Positions 47,362-59,366 of a stretch of 64,000 nt of DNA are shown in pieces; the stretch's first letter is position 1, and each line of letters opens with the position of its first letter. Origin of the DNA: Galerina marginata (lineage: Eukaryota; Basidiomycota; Agaricomycetes; Agaricales; Galerinaceae); contig JAECYW010000001.1 in the NCBI GenBank assembly GCA_023014335.1, positions 1,550,001-1,614,000 of the forward strand, written 5' to 3'. A model generated the notes under the pieces. It saw nothing but the letters and a program-made list of their open reading frames with translations. It was not told where the DNA came from and did not search any database. Made by a program: the position numbers and the translations under genes.

Positions 47362-47626
47362 TAGTTTCTATGTCATCGTCGTCGTTAGTGGGAAAAGGCA
47401 GTCAGAAGACAGTCAAAGGTGCAGCAGCTGTAGGGCCGAGGACACCAGTTTTAATTTAATGGCTGAACATCGTCACGTGCCATTCGGCACAAAAATCCAA
47501 AGGCAAAAGACTTATATCGATTCAACGCGGTCTGTAAGTAGGTAGCAGGTACATTATATAAGGTACTGGCATATAAATCTAGCATCATACGCTTTCCAAC
47601 CACCATAGCTGCCGATTCTTGACATC

Positions 47627-50439
47627 CTATAGCTTCGCAGTCTTGCTCGTCTGAACTGCTTTTGCCAGCCAAGCCATCGCTGCCAATTTTCGCAAATCGG
47701 CTTTGAGAATTTTGCCTGACGGCGTTCGTTCTGAGGAAACCAATGAGTAATCCAGAAAATCCTTTCCAAAAGGTCATACCGAATGGCTCATTCTGTATCA
47801 GAATCATGACAGGCACCGCAAACTTAGGCAAGCTAGGAGACAGTATGAGTGGTTGTTGATTTTTCTTTAAAAGATTAGCTGAAATACCTCTTTTGAGCAA
47901 GAGTAACGAGAGCGGCCTCAGTCACTTTGCCGTGGAAAGCTGGCTTGACGGATACAACCGCTGCAACCAGCTCACCTAAACGTTTGTCTGGAACCCCGAC
48001 TGCTGCGACTTCTAGGACACGGTCATCTACATAGATGGCATTTTCGACAGAAACCGAGTCCTGTGACGTCACTGCCTCAAGATCTGCAATGCGAAAAGAA
48101 TTTGAAGATACTGACGATATTTTCTCCGCCTCGGATGATGATGTCCTTGACTAAGGAACCCGGTCAGATCCATACATGTAGAACGGTAAAGGACTATGCT
48201 TACTTCGGTCGCGAATGTAAAGGAATCCTTCTTGATCAACAAATCCTAGATCCCCTGTCTTAAACCATGCGTCCTTTGTAAGAACCTGGGTGATGTAAAT
48301 AAGATGTCTGAGTAGCTGTCGTGGATAAAGCAACAATAACCTTGTCAGTCGCCTCTGCGATGCGTATCAATATATCATATCGAAAATGAGGAAATCGTCC
48401 AAGCTAACCTTGATCGCGCCAATAGCCTTTCATCACATTGGGACCCCTGATCCAAACTTCGCCAACCGTGCCGGGAGGAGCCTTGACATCCCCATTCATA
48501 ATAGCAAGGTCGTTGATTGGCGTTGGCAAACCGCTGTGGTACGTGAGTCATGCAATTCGAAAGGGAACTGATATTACGATGTTTACCAACTCGCAGGACG
48601 GGCCATGTAATCTTCCCCGGCTGTCAAATACGAGGCTCGTTATCAATTCATACAACTAGATGCTGAGATCGTCACGTACCAAATCCGACAGCTACACTGC
48701 TAGTTTCCGTCAACCCGTAACCCTGGCTCCTGCAAAGTACATTCAGAGGGCACAACGGGTTATAGAATACTCTGACATACAGGCTTGCCGTTGGGAAAGC
48801 TAGCTTGGCCCGTGTTGTAAGAGAATCAGGCGCAGGCGCACCTCCGAACATCAGGCCTTCCAATGGCTGCCCGGCACCTGAACTATCCGCAAGATCTGAT
48901 ACCATGGAAGGAACTCTACGAAGAGTGGATGATTAAATGGAAGGACAAAGCGAATCAAAGCCATCCTACCCGCCAGCGATAGCAATATTTTCATTCTTGA
49001 TCAATCTAGTGAGAAAGAGTAAGCGAATGTCCGCACTGCGGAACGCATTCCACTACCTTGCGCCTGACAGAAAGTGTAAGAGCTACAAGGAAAAAGACAC
49101 AAATAAAGGAACCCAACCTTCTTCGGGGTCCCACTTTCGCATCATGACGATCTTCAGACCTGCCATTGTTGCCAACATCTACAAAGGATTAAAATTTTCA
49201 ACTGGCAACAAACTGGCAGGTTTAATAGACGGGCCGAACATACCACTAAACTTGTCAAGCCAGTGACATGAAACAGTGGCACGGAAAGCAGGATACCCTT
49301 TTGAGGGCCAACTGGTGGAGCTGGGATGTCTTCTCCGCGTCTAAGAGCCGCTCTTCGGCCTCCAACGGTGACCTAAGGGAAAGGCACAAAAGTTGTTACA
49401 AACATGTAACTCCGATAAACCATGAGAACAAAAGTCAAGTCTCACATTAAACAGGTTGGTCAGGAATTGCCTTTGAGTGCTGAGTACCCCTTTGGGCATG
49501 CCGGTAGTGCCTGTGTTTAAATGTTTGATCATCAGGAGGACGGACAGATGATACAGATTCGAAGCGGACCAGAAGTGAATAAAATAGTTGCATTATCCTC
49601 GGGTGTCATTTTGGGATCCAGACCTAGAATTTTACGAGGAATCTCCTTCATAGCTGTGAAAGCATCATCCCAAGTCTTCATTCCGTTCCATTTAATCCTT
49701 CCTTCACCAGATTCAAGAACCAAGATGCCATTGCTTCCAGCTTCGACGATTAGCTCATTGGCAAAAGGTTCCAATTTGTCAGCACGTTCGGGATCGACGA
49801 CGATGAGTTTGCATTCAGTTCGAGCCAGACAATAACGCAAGGTATCCAACGGGGACCACCTGGCACGGCTTTCAGTGGCTGTTAAATGGATAAGTGCTAG
49901 TAACAGACGCATTTAATAGGGCGGAAACAGCTCCAAGGAGGTCTGTCAATCTTGTGAGTAAGACTCCAAGTCGCAATAAAACCACTCACGGCAAGCCCAA
50001 AAGGCCACGAGAACTTCAGGAAAGTTTCTTGCGCAGATCGCAACTCTGTCTCCTAAAATACGTTCGAACAGCTGGTTTATTCTTGGAATCAAGAGCCCAA
50101 CCTTTACGAATGCCATATACGTCGTAAAAGATAGAAGCGGCCTTCAGGGAGCGCTCGAATACCTGGGCGAAGGTGTAGCGCCGGTTCTCGAATACGGCGT
50201 AAACTACATCCTTATTCTCTTGAGCAGCCCAAAGCCAAAAGACGCGTAAAGAAGGCCAGAGATTCTTATACACGCGCTGCAGCTGGCCGTCCACCAGTCT
50301 GGTTTCAACTTGGTGCATTTGTCCAGGAGCCATGAGGATCTCGTTGACTAGTGTGAATGCTTTGAGACGACCATCGTTTGAGAAAAGGACGCTGCTTACC
50401 CTCTGTGAGAGTGCGTTTGGGAGACCAAGGCTGGGACAT
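47627..50439 (-). CDS. Acyl-CoA synthetase (AMP-binding), probably peroxisomal
   Basis: ATP-dependent ligase that activates a carboxylic acid, probably a fatty acid, through an acyl-AMP intermediate. The start at 50439 gives MSQPWSPKRTLTEGKQ. ANL-family motifs are in order: ATILFTSG spliced to TTGMPKGVLSTQRQ (phosphate loop); GVPSMVSDLADSSG; GLMFGGAPAPDSLTTRAKLA; QGYGLTETSSVAVGF; GEVWIRGPNVMKGYWRDQE; WFKTGDLGFVDQEGFLYIRD, with the IIIRGGENIS hinge region; and the C-terminal GKILKADLRKLAAMAW. The final residues are TAKL then stop at 47627, so the last three, AKL, form a type-1 peroxisomal targeting signal. The exact chain-length preference cannot be read. It is divergent from VIP1 (271 bp between starts). 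Confidence 0.88.
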
Positions 50440-50710
50440 GATTGGGGGAGAAGGATGAGGGACTGACCGTGACAGGAGGCGGACTTTTATATACTTATGT
50501 ACGAGGGACAAGGCATCGGGTAGAGAACATCCCGGAGACAGGGATGAATACGGGTGATCTCGATTGGGTAGACATGGCCAGGGAGTGCTTAGGGATGCCG
50601 TCGCAAGTCACCGGACTCCGCGGTGGCGAGATAACTTAAAATACATGGGCAAACATGCGATAAGATAATGAATTTGTTCCAAACATTTTGGTCACTCAAC
50701 TCCTTCTCCA

Positions 50711-53700
50711 ATGCACCAACGCGATCGGCAATCCCGTATACACCTGCATTCGCCAGAAAAGCATTCGCCGCGCTCGAGCTCTATCATAACTCGGTCTTCG
50801 TCTCCATCGTCAACCGGTTCATATTCGGATCTGGCTTCGACACTGGATTCAAAGTAGGCGCATGTCCCACTCGAAACCCACTCGATCCCTGACTATAAAA
50901 TAGGCATGTTCAGAACCAGCAAAAATCCGTTATTTTGGGTGTCTGCGCTATGGACATCAAAGCCCGTAGCAAAGCTATGAGAGAGATTCTGACGCGATTG
51001 GTGGAAAGGGCGAGGGGAGCTATAGAAGTAAAGGTCTTTGGTGACAAAGTAATTCTGGATGAAGGTACGTCATTCGTGGCTGTCGTTTGCCGTTACTGTA
51101 CGCCACACTGCTTCCAGATGTAGAGAACTGGCCTCGATGCGATGTTCTGATTTCATTCTTTTCCACCGACTTCCCGCTCGATAAAGCAATATCCTATGTC
51201 AAGCTCCGAAAACCTTTTTGTATTAATGATCTTCCCCCTCAAGCTTTGCTCTGGGATAGGCGTCTTGTCGGTGCACTCTTAGACCATCTTGGAGTCCCAA
51301 CTCCGACCCGCTTGGAGGTATCGAGAGATGGCGGCCCAAAGGTTGATCCAGAGCTTGTAGAAGTCATGAAGAGCAAGCTAGGCATCACTCTTGGTGGTTT
51401 CCATGTGACCCCTGAAGTTACATTGCGCGAAGACGGCGATGCCATTATAGTTGACGGCAAAGCTATGGAAAAACCCTTTGTAGAGAAGCCCGTGAGCGGC
51501 GAGGATCACAACGTGTACATATATTTTCGAGGCGGTGGTGGCCGTCGACTATTTAGAAAAGTTCGTTCCGTTCATTTGTTAGTCAACTACAATGGTTGAC
51601 CCATGTTCTCCAGGTAGGAAACAAATCCAGCGAACTTGATCCCATTCTGAATCATCCACGAACCGATGGATCCTATATCTACGAACAATTTATCGACGTA
51701 GACAATTCGGAGGATATCAAAGTTTACACTGTCGGAAGAGAATATACCCACGCAGAAACTCGAAAATCTCCGGTGGTTGACGGGGTTGTGCGACGGAACA
51801 CAGAAGGAAAGGAAATTCGGTGAATATTTAGAGAATCGTCCGACGAGCAATATTCACACCATCTTTCAGATTCATTACAAGATTGACAGAAGAAGAGAAA
51901 TCATGGGCGGATAAAATTTGCGAAGGATTTGGGCAACGTGTGTGCGGTTTTGACATGCTCCGTTGTGAGAATGGTAAGAAAAGTCAAGTCATCGATGTAA
52001 ATGGTTGGAGTTTCGTCAAAGGAAATGAAACCTATTACGGTATTGCACCTTTTTTCTCCATTCGCACTTTTTTCTCAACTGGGTTCTATTCTATTATCAG
52101 ATAAAGCGGCAGACATTCTGGCTGCTCTGTGCATGCGGGTATCTTCGTCTCTAGAGAGACCTCTTCCAGCTGCGCAGGTTTCGTCTCAGGAAGCTCCCAC
52201 TTGGTTGTTGAAAGCTAACGTTACAGTCTTTCGACATGCCGATCGTACACCCAAGGTGCCGATTATTTTCATTTATTCAGACATTTTACTGAAAGGCAGG
52301 GCCATTTGTTGTAGCAAAAACTGAAGTTTAACTTCCCAATTGGGGAGCCCTGGACACAACCTTTCGTCACGCTCTTAAACGGAGAAACAGAAGAAATCAT
52401 ACTGCGAGAAAAGGAACAGTTAACCTGGATCGCTACTGCTATCGAGGAGGCTCGGAACCTTGGAGCGGATGGAGAAGAATTGACCAAATTGACACAATTG
52501 AGCAACGCGTTGTTCAGCAAAATAGATCTTCCTGGTACAAAGGCTCAATTAAAGCCTGTGTACTCTAAGCGACAGGCCGGGCAAACGCGAAAACTCACCA
52601 AACTGACGCTGGTGTTCAAATGGGGCGGAGAGGTAAGGTCTTCCATGTTTGCATTCCGATGCCAATTTTTGATTTTTCTTTTCCACACGAAAAGTTCACC
52701 CATTCCGCTCGCTATCAGTCCCGGGACCTTGGCGAAAATCTCAAGAAGGATATATCTATCATGAGTGGGCGACCCCTTCTATAACGACTGTGGCTGATAC
52801 TCAACTCTATATAAATAGACAAGGAAGTCCTTCACAACGTCAAAGTACGTGGTCAATCAGTCTACTCCAGTTATTTTGAATGACAGATTCGATGACAAGA
52901 TATTTACCTCATCCGAGAGGCGCGTTATTGCTTCTGCCGAAATTTTTGCCGCCGCCTTGCTCGATCCTCAGCATCCCAGCTATTCGGTTCCTTCCTCCAA
53001 TTCGTCTCGCTCGACTTTAGATGGCAAGAATAACGGTTTTATCAACAAAAATCTGCCGCAGCCACAGCAACTACCCAATCAGGCCCCTCTCAAATTGATT
53101 GTCCGGAAAGATCTCCTAGACGACTCCAATGCTGCAAAAGACCTTATGGATGACGTAAAGAAACGCCTCAAAATTCTGCTGCGTCCTGGAGAATCAGAAA
53201 AAAGGCCCGAACTGACTTGGCCGAAAAGCATGAAGAAGGAGCCGGTCGAAGTGGTCAAAGTGAGTACTTGACCTTTGCTCCCAACTACACCGCTTTGATT
53301 CATGCCATTTACCAGGAAGTTATAGAACTATTGAGCTCCTTTAGAGACATTATGCGACGCAACTTTGAGTCGTTAGACGTAGACAAAATACAAGAACGAT
53401 GGTGCGTCTAGATTGTCACGAGTTCCTACTTTTTGTGTTCAAACGGATTGCTTGATTTCCAAAGGTGCTGTGGAGACGAACCATGGCTCTTCCGTGAGAG
53501 ATGGGAAAAACTCTTTGAAGATTTTTGCGATGTAGAGCAGAAAAAATTTGACCCATCACGCGTACGAAACGGACACGCCATTTCTTGTCTTGACGATGTG
53601 AATAATCTAACTGGAACTTAGGTTTCGGAATTATATGATACAATCAAGTATTGTGCATTACATCACAGAACCTTTCTATTTGCCATATTCGACGAACACG

Positions 53701-54552
53701 GCCGCACAGATCCCCACCAACCTCCGCACTGACCGAAAAATCCACGAACTCTACGGTCGTGCTAAAGCCCTTTTTGACTTGGTGGCTCCTCAAGAATATG
53801 GCATTGATCCAGACGAAAAGTAGGCCCCGTTGTGGCGTATTCACTGCACATTTTTAACATCCCAATAGGGAAGAAATCGGGGTCCTTACGTCCCTTCCAC
53901 TCCTGCGTAATGTCGTGTCGGACTTAGAAGCTGCAAGAAACAACGGCGAAAGTTCGTTGACACTCTATTTCACGAAAGAAAGCCACATACACACCTTGGT
54001 TAATCTCGTCTTGTTGTCCGGATTACCTATCGCCAATCGTCGTATCCCAGAATTGGACTATGCCGTACGTGTTTAGGCATCATCCAAAAGCGAATATTTT
54101 AAAGATGTATCATTAGTCTCATATAACTTTCGAGCTATATGAGAGGAATTATGGCCGAGGAAATTCAGACAAAGAGTATTCCATTAAACTTTCCCTGAGC
54201 GAGGGGGCGCATTCATCAAACGTTCTGGATTCCACGCTGGACGCTCGCCATTCTCTTAACGTGCAACCACGGAGGTACAAACGAAAAACCTTATGAATCT
54301 TCCAAACCAATTGATCTCTGGCTTTCATAGGAAACTCACACAGCATTTACCCTACAGTCTTGTCATTGAGAAACTATCCAAGCACTTCAACAGGCTAGCA
54401 GGATGTGAGCTATGTCTTAATGTTTTTCTGGTCCCAGATTTGACCAATTATTCGAATTCTCCCAGGACGACGACAATGTCCCAGACGGTCCCTTTGAAAC
54501 GATTGATGCACCATTACTGGTTTCCCCCATTGGAAGTGTTGAGGACACATAG
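50711..54552 (+). CDS. VIP1: Inositol hexakisphosphate/diphosphoinositol kinase VIP1 (PPIP5K)
   Basis: Makes inositol pyrophosphates with an N-terminal ATP-grasp kinase and degrades them with a C-terminal histidine-phosphatase domain. The first ATG after an in-frame TGA is at 50711 ([19 protein letters not shown]). Exon 2 is [19 protein letters not shown]. Kinase motifs include [76 protein letters not shown] and [20 protein letters not shown]. The phosphatase starts with [18 protein letters not shown]. The C-terminal part has [19 protein letters not shown] and [20 protein letters not shown], and the stop is at 54552. Between 53640 and 53745 the frame changes by one base (TGA at 53730 in the upstream frame) with no GT..AG intron available. 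All other joints are clean. Confidence 0.9.
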
Positions 54553-54651
54553 AATATTTATGCATATTTACATGTACATAGATGGAGGTGACAATGGCGC
54601 AGTATTACAGGTATCCCACTGATTATAATTTTTGGTAATCATGTTGCAGTC

Positions 54652-55600
54652 CTATTTTGCCATCCCTCCAAACCCAAAGTTGGATCTTTGCCGAGCAAGC
54701 TGCTCAGGTTTGAGTTTCCTGAAAATAATCTCCGTCCCAACATTGCCCATTGGAGAAGGGTGATCCAAGTCAAACAACGCAGATTCTGACTGGGACAACG
54801 AGGCTGACTGTGTGGCTAATGCAGCAAAGGACTGTGTAGACTCTCGGTATCTGTCCAAGTTTTGAGCAAGCTATAAAACGGTCACAGAGGAAATCCTACA
54901 GACAGCCTACATAAGGTATAAGCTTCAAGTATAGCGGAAAGGAGAGAGTGCCCACCGAAAAGCTTCTTTGTTGAAACAGTCGGATTCCACGAACTGGTCT
55001 AAAGCGTGCTTTTTGAATGCAACTTTGATCCAATGGAGTACGTCAAAAACATGGTGTTCCTTCGGCCTGCGCTCAATAGATGTTGGTGGCATTAGTTCCA
55101 TAACAAAAGGAGGCGGGTTGGACTATTACCTCCAAGGCCGAAAGCGAGGATTAAGATTGAAAGAGCCTGTTTGGGAGACTAATGGGTGGAACACGTCCGT
55201 CACAAAGTCAACAGCAGGAGGACTTTCAGGGTAGTTGTCAGGAAAGGTTAGGCGGAACTTGAGGATAGAATCCGCGTAATACCCTGGCGGTATTAGGTGA
55301 AAAGAGTAAAGCACCTATGTCCTGCAGGAAGAGCCCACCTTGATGAACAAAGAATACACCGTCCCAAACAAGCAAATTACGAGAGGAAGGGACAATGTAT
55401 ATCCCCAGAGGACAATGCCCAGAGTTACGGAGAGACGCGTATTCAAGAGACACTGCAGTTCGAATAAGGATGTTTTCGTGTCCTTGAATGCTCGGGTCTG
55501 GTTGTAATGGATTTCTCGAAGCTGAGGGACGCCCTGAGGGTTGAGTGTTGTGTGATTGATACCCAAGATCCAGGGGAAGAACTGCGAAATTTCCAAGCAT
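54652..55600 (-). CDS. AKTIP/FTS-like ubiquitin E2 variant
   Basis: UBC-fold protein without a catalytic cysteine, like human AKTIP and fungal FtsA, which joins Hook and FHIP to link dynein to early endosomes. The start at 55600 gives MLGNFAVLPLDLG and a leader of about 40 residues. The fold begins SLEYASLRNSGHCPLGIYIV, with LLVWDGVFFVHQG. A GTGGGC..CGCCAG intron joins GYYADSILKFRLTFPDNYPE, then PPAVDFVTDVFHPLVS. Where active E2s have the HPN..C segment this protein has GSFNLNPRFRPWRPKEHHVF, with no Cys. The tail is LARQRSNFGFGGMAK, stopping at 54652. It lies convergent to VIP1 with 99 bp between the stops. Confidence 0.82.
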
Positions 55601-55813
55601 GTTTTTTGCAAGCAGGTGTGGGTTAAGTTAGATCCTCTTTGGGTGTACATATGACATTTCAAAATTCAAATAGAGTTCAGATGCATTTACAAATGATGAG
55701 ATAATCAGGAATTCGCTTTTTATTCAGCAGTTTTAAGTGTGGCTGTTGCTCATCTGGAATTCTCGTCTCGTGGAAGTCATGAAAGCGCAGTGAAGGTTCC
55801 ATCAACTACATAC

Positions 55814-57640
55814 TTATCGCGTATATCCACCTCTATAGCGGGGCCCAGAATCACCGTGGGGGTACCTGTCCGACGATTCGTGGTGACGGCGACCCCTCCT
55901 TGCTGAATAATCACGTCGCTTTGGTTGAAGGTCTTCCCGCTGATAGTCCCCAATACGCGCCATTAGGCTTGGGGGATCGTTACCTGGTGGCTCGTGGGGT
56001 CGTCCGCCGCCCACTGACTTACCAAAGGCGATTGTCTTGGACTCCCTTAGTCGAGTTCCATTGCGTCTGGAAGCATTTCCGAACCAATCATCAGGGTCTT
56101 CTTCTAGCTCTCTGGCTTGTCGCTCCAATGCTGCCCTGGATTTCATCCTAGCTCGACGACCTACATCGGCAGGAGCATCTTGGGCCCAGCTTGATGTTTT
56201 GCCCTCCTTCTCCCTATCACTTGGACGAGATCTGGCGTTGGTTTGCTTCAATTCCTTTCTTGGGTCATAGAACGGACCATTCATGACATTGTACTTGCTG
56301 AATGCGGAGAACTCTTCGGAAAACTGGCCCCAGATAAGATCGTGGCAATCCTGTGAATGAGGGGAATGCTGAGATGCGATTCGCGTGTTTATGATGGTGA
56401 GAGTGGCGTACATCTCCCCAATGGCCATAACTCCCACAATAGTAACACCATTCATCATCGGCTACATATCCTTCACCTCCTTGTCCAAGTTTGAAGTCTC
56501 TTTTAGATTGCCGCTGAGTAAGTGTCTGAGTTTGATCCTGTCCAGTGAAATATTCATATAAGCGCCAGAGTGTTGGGCATTCCTGCCATTGGTAACGTAA
56601 GTCACGCCAACGGGTAAGAAGGTCGACGTACATTGGTTTTATGACGAGAAGATGAGCACCTGTCGCAATCAGTCTCTTTTGTAGCCATGAGCGCATGAGC
56701 TGAACGTCTATTGGGGCAGTTCTAAGAGCCAGTGAGGGGGTGTCTGTAGGAAATAATGGGGACATACCGCATTAACATGTCCTTTCATACCACAGGTGAA
56801 GCAGACTTTGCTGATTGGACAAGACCGAGTGGAGTGCTCATCACGGACACCGCAAGTTAGGCACTATACTGGACGTTAATATGGAAAGGAAAATCAAATA
56901 AAGATAGAAATCCTACAATTTGAACTGGACACGCGGAGGTTTTATGTTCTCCTTCTGCGCCACAATTTTTGCAGACAGTCCCGCTGAGAGTTGTTGTCTC
57001 AGTAGGGAGGTCCTCATAATATCGCATTGTGTGCTGCAAACAATTTCCTTGGTCAATCTGGGCATGTAACAGAGTGAGGGGTGTACCAACTTTTGAGTCG
57101 TCGTAGTCGAGGTATTTGATGAAGTTATTGTCTTCTAGATCCGATAGAGGTTCGGTTATGATTTCCACAGGTGTGCTCCCCAATACAGTAACATGAGATG
57201 GGACGAGCAGTTTCTTGGTCAAGTCCTGCGGTTCTTGATCAATAGGCCCTTCAGTCACAATAAGATGAGCAGGAGGGATAGGCGCAGGCGACAAATCAAC
57301 GAAGAATATAGCTTGATCTTCGGGTTCGTTAACCTTTTCAGTCAGTCTGTCGAAGGTTTATGGAGTAAAGATCTTGGTTCCTGCTCGCCTCTGGTGAAGG
57401 CTCTCGTCGCTTCCTTTTGTTTTGGGAAACCTTCTCCGGTTCGCGTTCTACTGAGGTTCGGCGAGAATGAGAGGCGGTCCCATTTGGGCTATAGTTTGCC
57501 GTAGATTTTTTCACCCTTCTCTTCCGTTTCCTACGTGATTCTTGACTCACGTCGTTTTGGAGTGAGGACGCTAGTTCATCAACATCTAGAATTTTCTCGG
57601 CCGGAGAAAAAGTGAGATCGATGATTTCAAGATCAGACAT
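55814..57640 (-). CDS. AIR1/AIR2-like zinc-knuckle protein (TRAMP complex)
   Basis: RNA-binding subunit of the nuclear TRAMP polyadenylation complex, which feeds RNA to the exosome. The start at 57640 gives MSDLEIIDLTFSPAEKILDV and a basic, Ser-rich N-part (RRKRKRRVKKS). Then LSDLEDNNFIKYLDYDD leads to RYYEDLPTETTTLSGTVCKN, the conserved entry of AIR proteins. CCHC knuckles follow: CKNCGAEGEHKTSACP; C..CGVRDEHSTRSCP; CFTCGMKGHVN; CDRCSSSRHKTNECPTLWR; and WCYYCGSYGHWGDDCHDL. The tail is Arg/Gly/Asp-rich (RDYSARRGRRHHESSD), fitting RNA binding, and ends at 55814. Five knuckles is the number in yeast Air proteins. Confidence 0.85.
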
Positions 57641-58007
57641 GAACAGACGGCTTTTTGTAAGTTTGGAAGGCGGCGGAGACGACTCGGACGAGGCGTTCAC
57701 ACAACGTTCGATGTTAACATTACATAAGCATTGCATCAGCAACCATACTTCGCGTATATTTACAAGTACTGTTCTCACAAGAACGATGTGCTGCACACCT
57801 TGTCTCAAATATTTGAGTTGCCAATGTTATTTATGAGGAATTACTGCAATACGTTGCGATGAGAAGGTTTGAAGGCTTCAGTTTAGAAGAAGTCCATGGA
57901 TTCCGTATCTTTGACGAACTTGAAGCAGTCAGTGACTATAATCATACCTGCAAGAGCGACAGATGTCAGGGACGAGGTCAATGACAATGACAATGGAATA
58001 GAGGCAT

Positions 58008-59115
58008 TTACTTCCGATAGAAGGTTTCAGAGTCAGACGGCACGGTCTGTATGAGAACACAGTTAATTGTTTTGTTGAACATTTAATGACATGCCAGGGA
58101 CTAACCTCATCTCTACGAGCACCTCGGATAACTTTGTTCCCTGTTCTTTCAAGCTCTCTGCGGAAGTCTCTGTCTTGCTTCAACCATGCAAGAGCTACAT
58201 GATACAGATTGTTCGAAGTTGAATTTGTCAGAGAGGACAAAGCTGATTTTTCCTTTATCCAGGGGGTAGGAAGTGTCACAAAGGTGCCAAAACGCATATG
58301 AGCGATATGGGTCGGGAAGTCGTTCAAACCATCAAAAATATGGGTTGCATCTGACAGCAGAGCTTTAGAGTGAATGGGATATGACCTGAAATACCCACAA
58401 AGTATGGTTGCTCCTCGCTCCTCGCTATCAGCTTTGAGAAAATTAAGTAGATCATTCCTAACTAGCACATCAAGGTCGACGGTAACCTGAACGGGTTCAA
58501 AGATAGAGCAGTGAACACGTTGAAGAACAGACCTCGTCAAGTAATAGGACATCCCATGGCACCATTAATCCAAAGCAAAGCTGGACTCTACGACGCTCTC
58601 CATCCGAGATTTTGTGCATATGCCAATCCAAGTCAATATCGAGGATATCAAGAAGGCAGTCTCTTCTTTCTTTGTGTCTATAGCCACCGACAGAATCTAG
58701 GAAAGCAGAGACTAAAATATCTCCGCGGACGACTGGATTCATGGCCCTGTGATATGAACAGATAGGAAAAGAGGTAGGGAACTGCCTGCATTGCGACGGA
58801 CCATTCGGTGCCCAAGAAAGTCACTCCAGGCGGAGAATTTCGGAAAACATCGCGGTCTTTGATTCTGACATCAGTGCCGGGGGTGCTGACGAGCTTTTTT
58901 CCAGCTAGAATTTGAAGTAAAGTAGACTTCCCGGCTGAAGGGGTATCAGGAGAACTGGGGAGAACAACGACCAAAAGCCTCTCGAACCTCCATTAGCGCC
59001 AATGAGGATAGTACGGGAGCCGGTAGGGAGACTTGAAACTAAGATCGATTAATGAAGGAGGAGAGGTTTCGTTATAAGAATAAGTCAAGTTGGTGGCGGA
59101 GATGGCGGACGACAT
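58008..59115 (-). CDS. CAF16-like soluble ABC ATPase
   Basis: ABC ATPase without membrane spans, related to yeast Caf16 (CCR4-NOT associated) and plant ABCI proteins. The start at 59115 gives [20 protein letters not shown]. The Walker A region is spliced: [14 protein letters not shown], intron GTTCGA..TTCAG, then [17 protein letters not shown]. Downstream are [29 protein letters not shown], the ABC signature [12 protein letters not shown], the Walker B motif DVLLLDE, and a switch histidine in [13 protein letters not shown]. The end is [12 protein letters not shown] at 58008. Near 59034 the frame changes by one base (TTTCAAGTC, where removing one A joins SLIDLSF to SLPTGSR). No intron is possible there. 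Confidence 0.85.
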
Positions 59116-59366
59116 TGTGGTGTTGGTAAGAACGAGTTAGCTAAGTATAGATTTGCATAAATAATTCATCATTCAGCGCCAAGTCGCCGCTCGTAGCCGC
59201 CATGCGGTGCAATGATCTCCCACGACAGGCACTGCTACGCAGCAAATCGACTTCGTTTCCGCCCTCTTTCTCACCATAACCCTGGTGTGGTCACCCTTCC
59301 CCCCCCCGTTCTCAAAGTCCTCTAATCGACTCCACGCTCCTTTTCTTTCCGAATGATTCCAAACAG
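59116..59366. other. Spacer and probable first exon region of the Opy2-like gene
   Basis: About 250 bp upstream of the first recognised Opy2 exon, divergent from the CAF16-like gene. A candidate start is the ATG at 59211 (MISHDRHCY..) spliced at GTGTGG to an acceptor near 59366. That exon lacks a family signature and is unproven. A run of nine or ten C lies near 59299. Confidence 0.3.

Noticed and set aside
46664..47545. A 293-residue open frame on the plus strand
   Set aside because: It is antisense to the Ser-rich IQGAP leader, whose codon bias leaves the opposite strand open. Its translation has no family features.
5589..50439. A metabolic gene cluster (dehydrogenase, MFS transporter, acyl-CoA synthetase)
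   Set aside because: These genes lie tens of kilobases apart among housekeeping genes. There is no core synthase or cytochrome P450, so a pathway cluster is not supported.
55315..55662. A 115-residue minus-strand frame with a hydrophobic segment
   Set aside because: It overlaps the E2-variant first exon in another frame. The E2 frame carries clear family sequence and this one does not.
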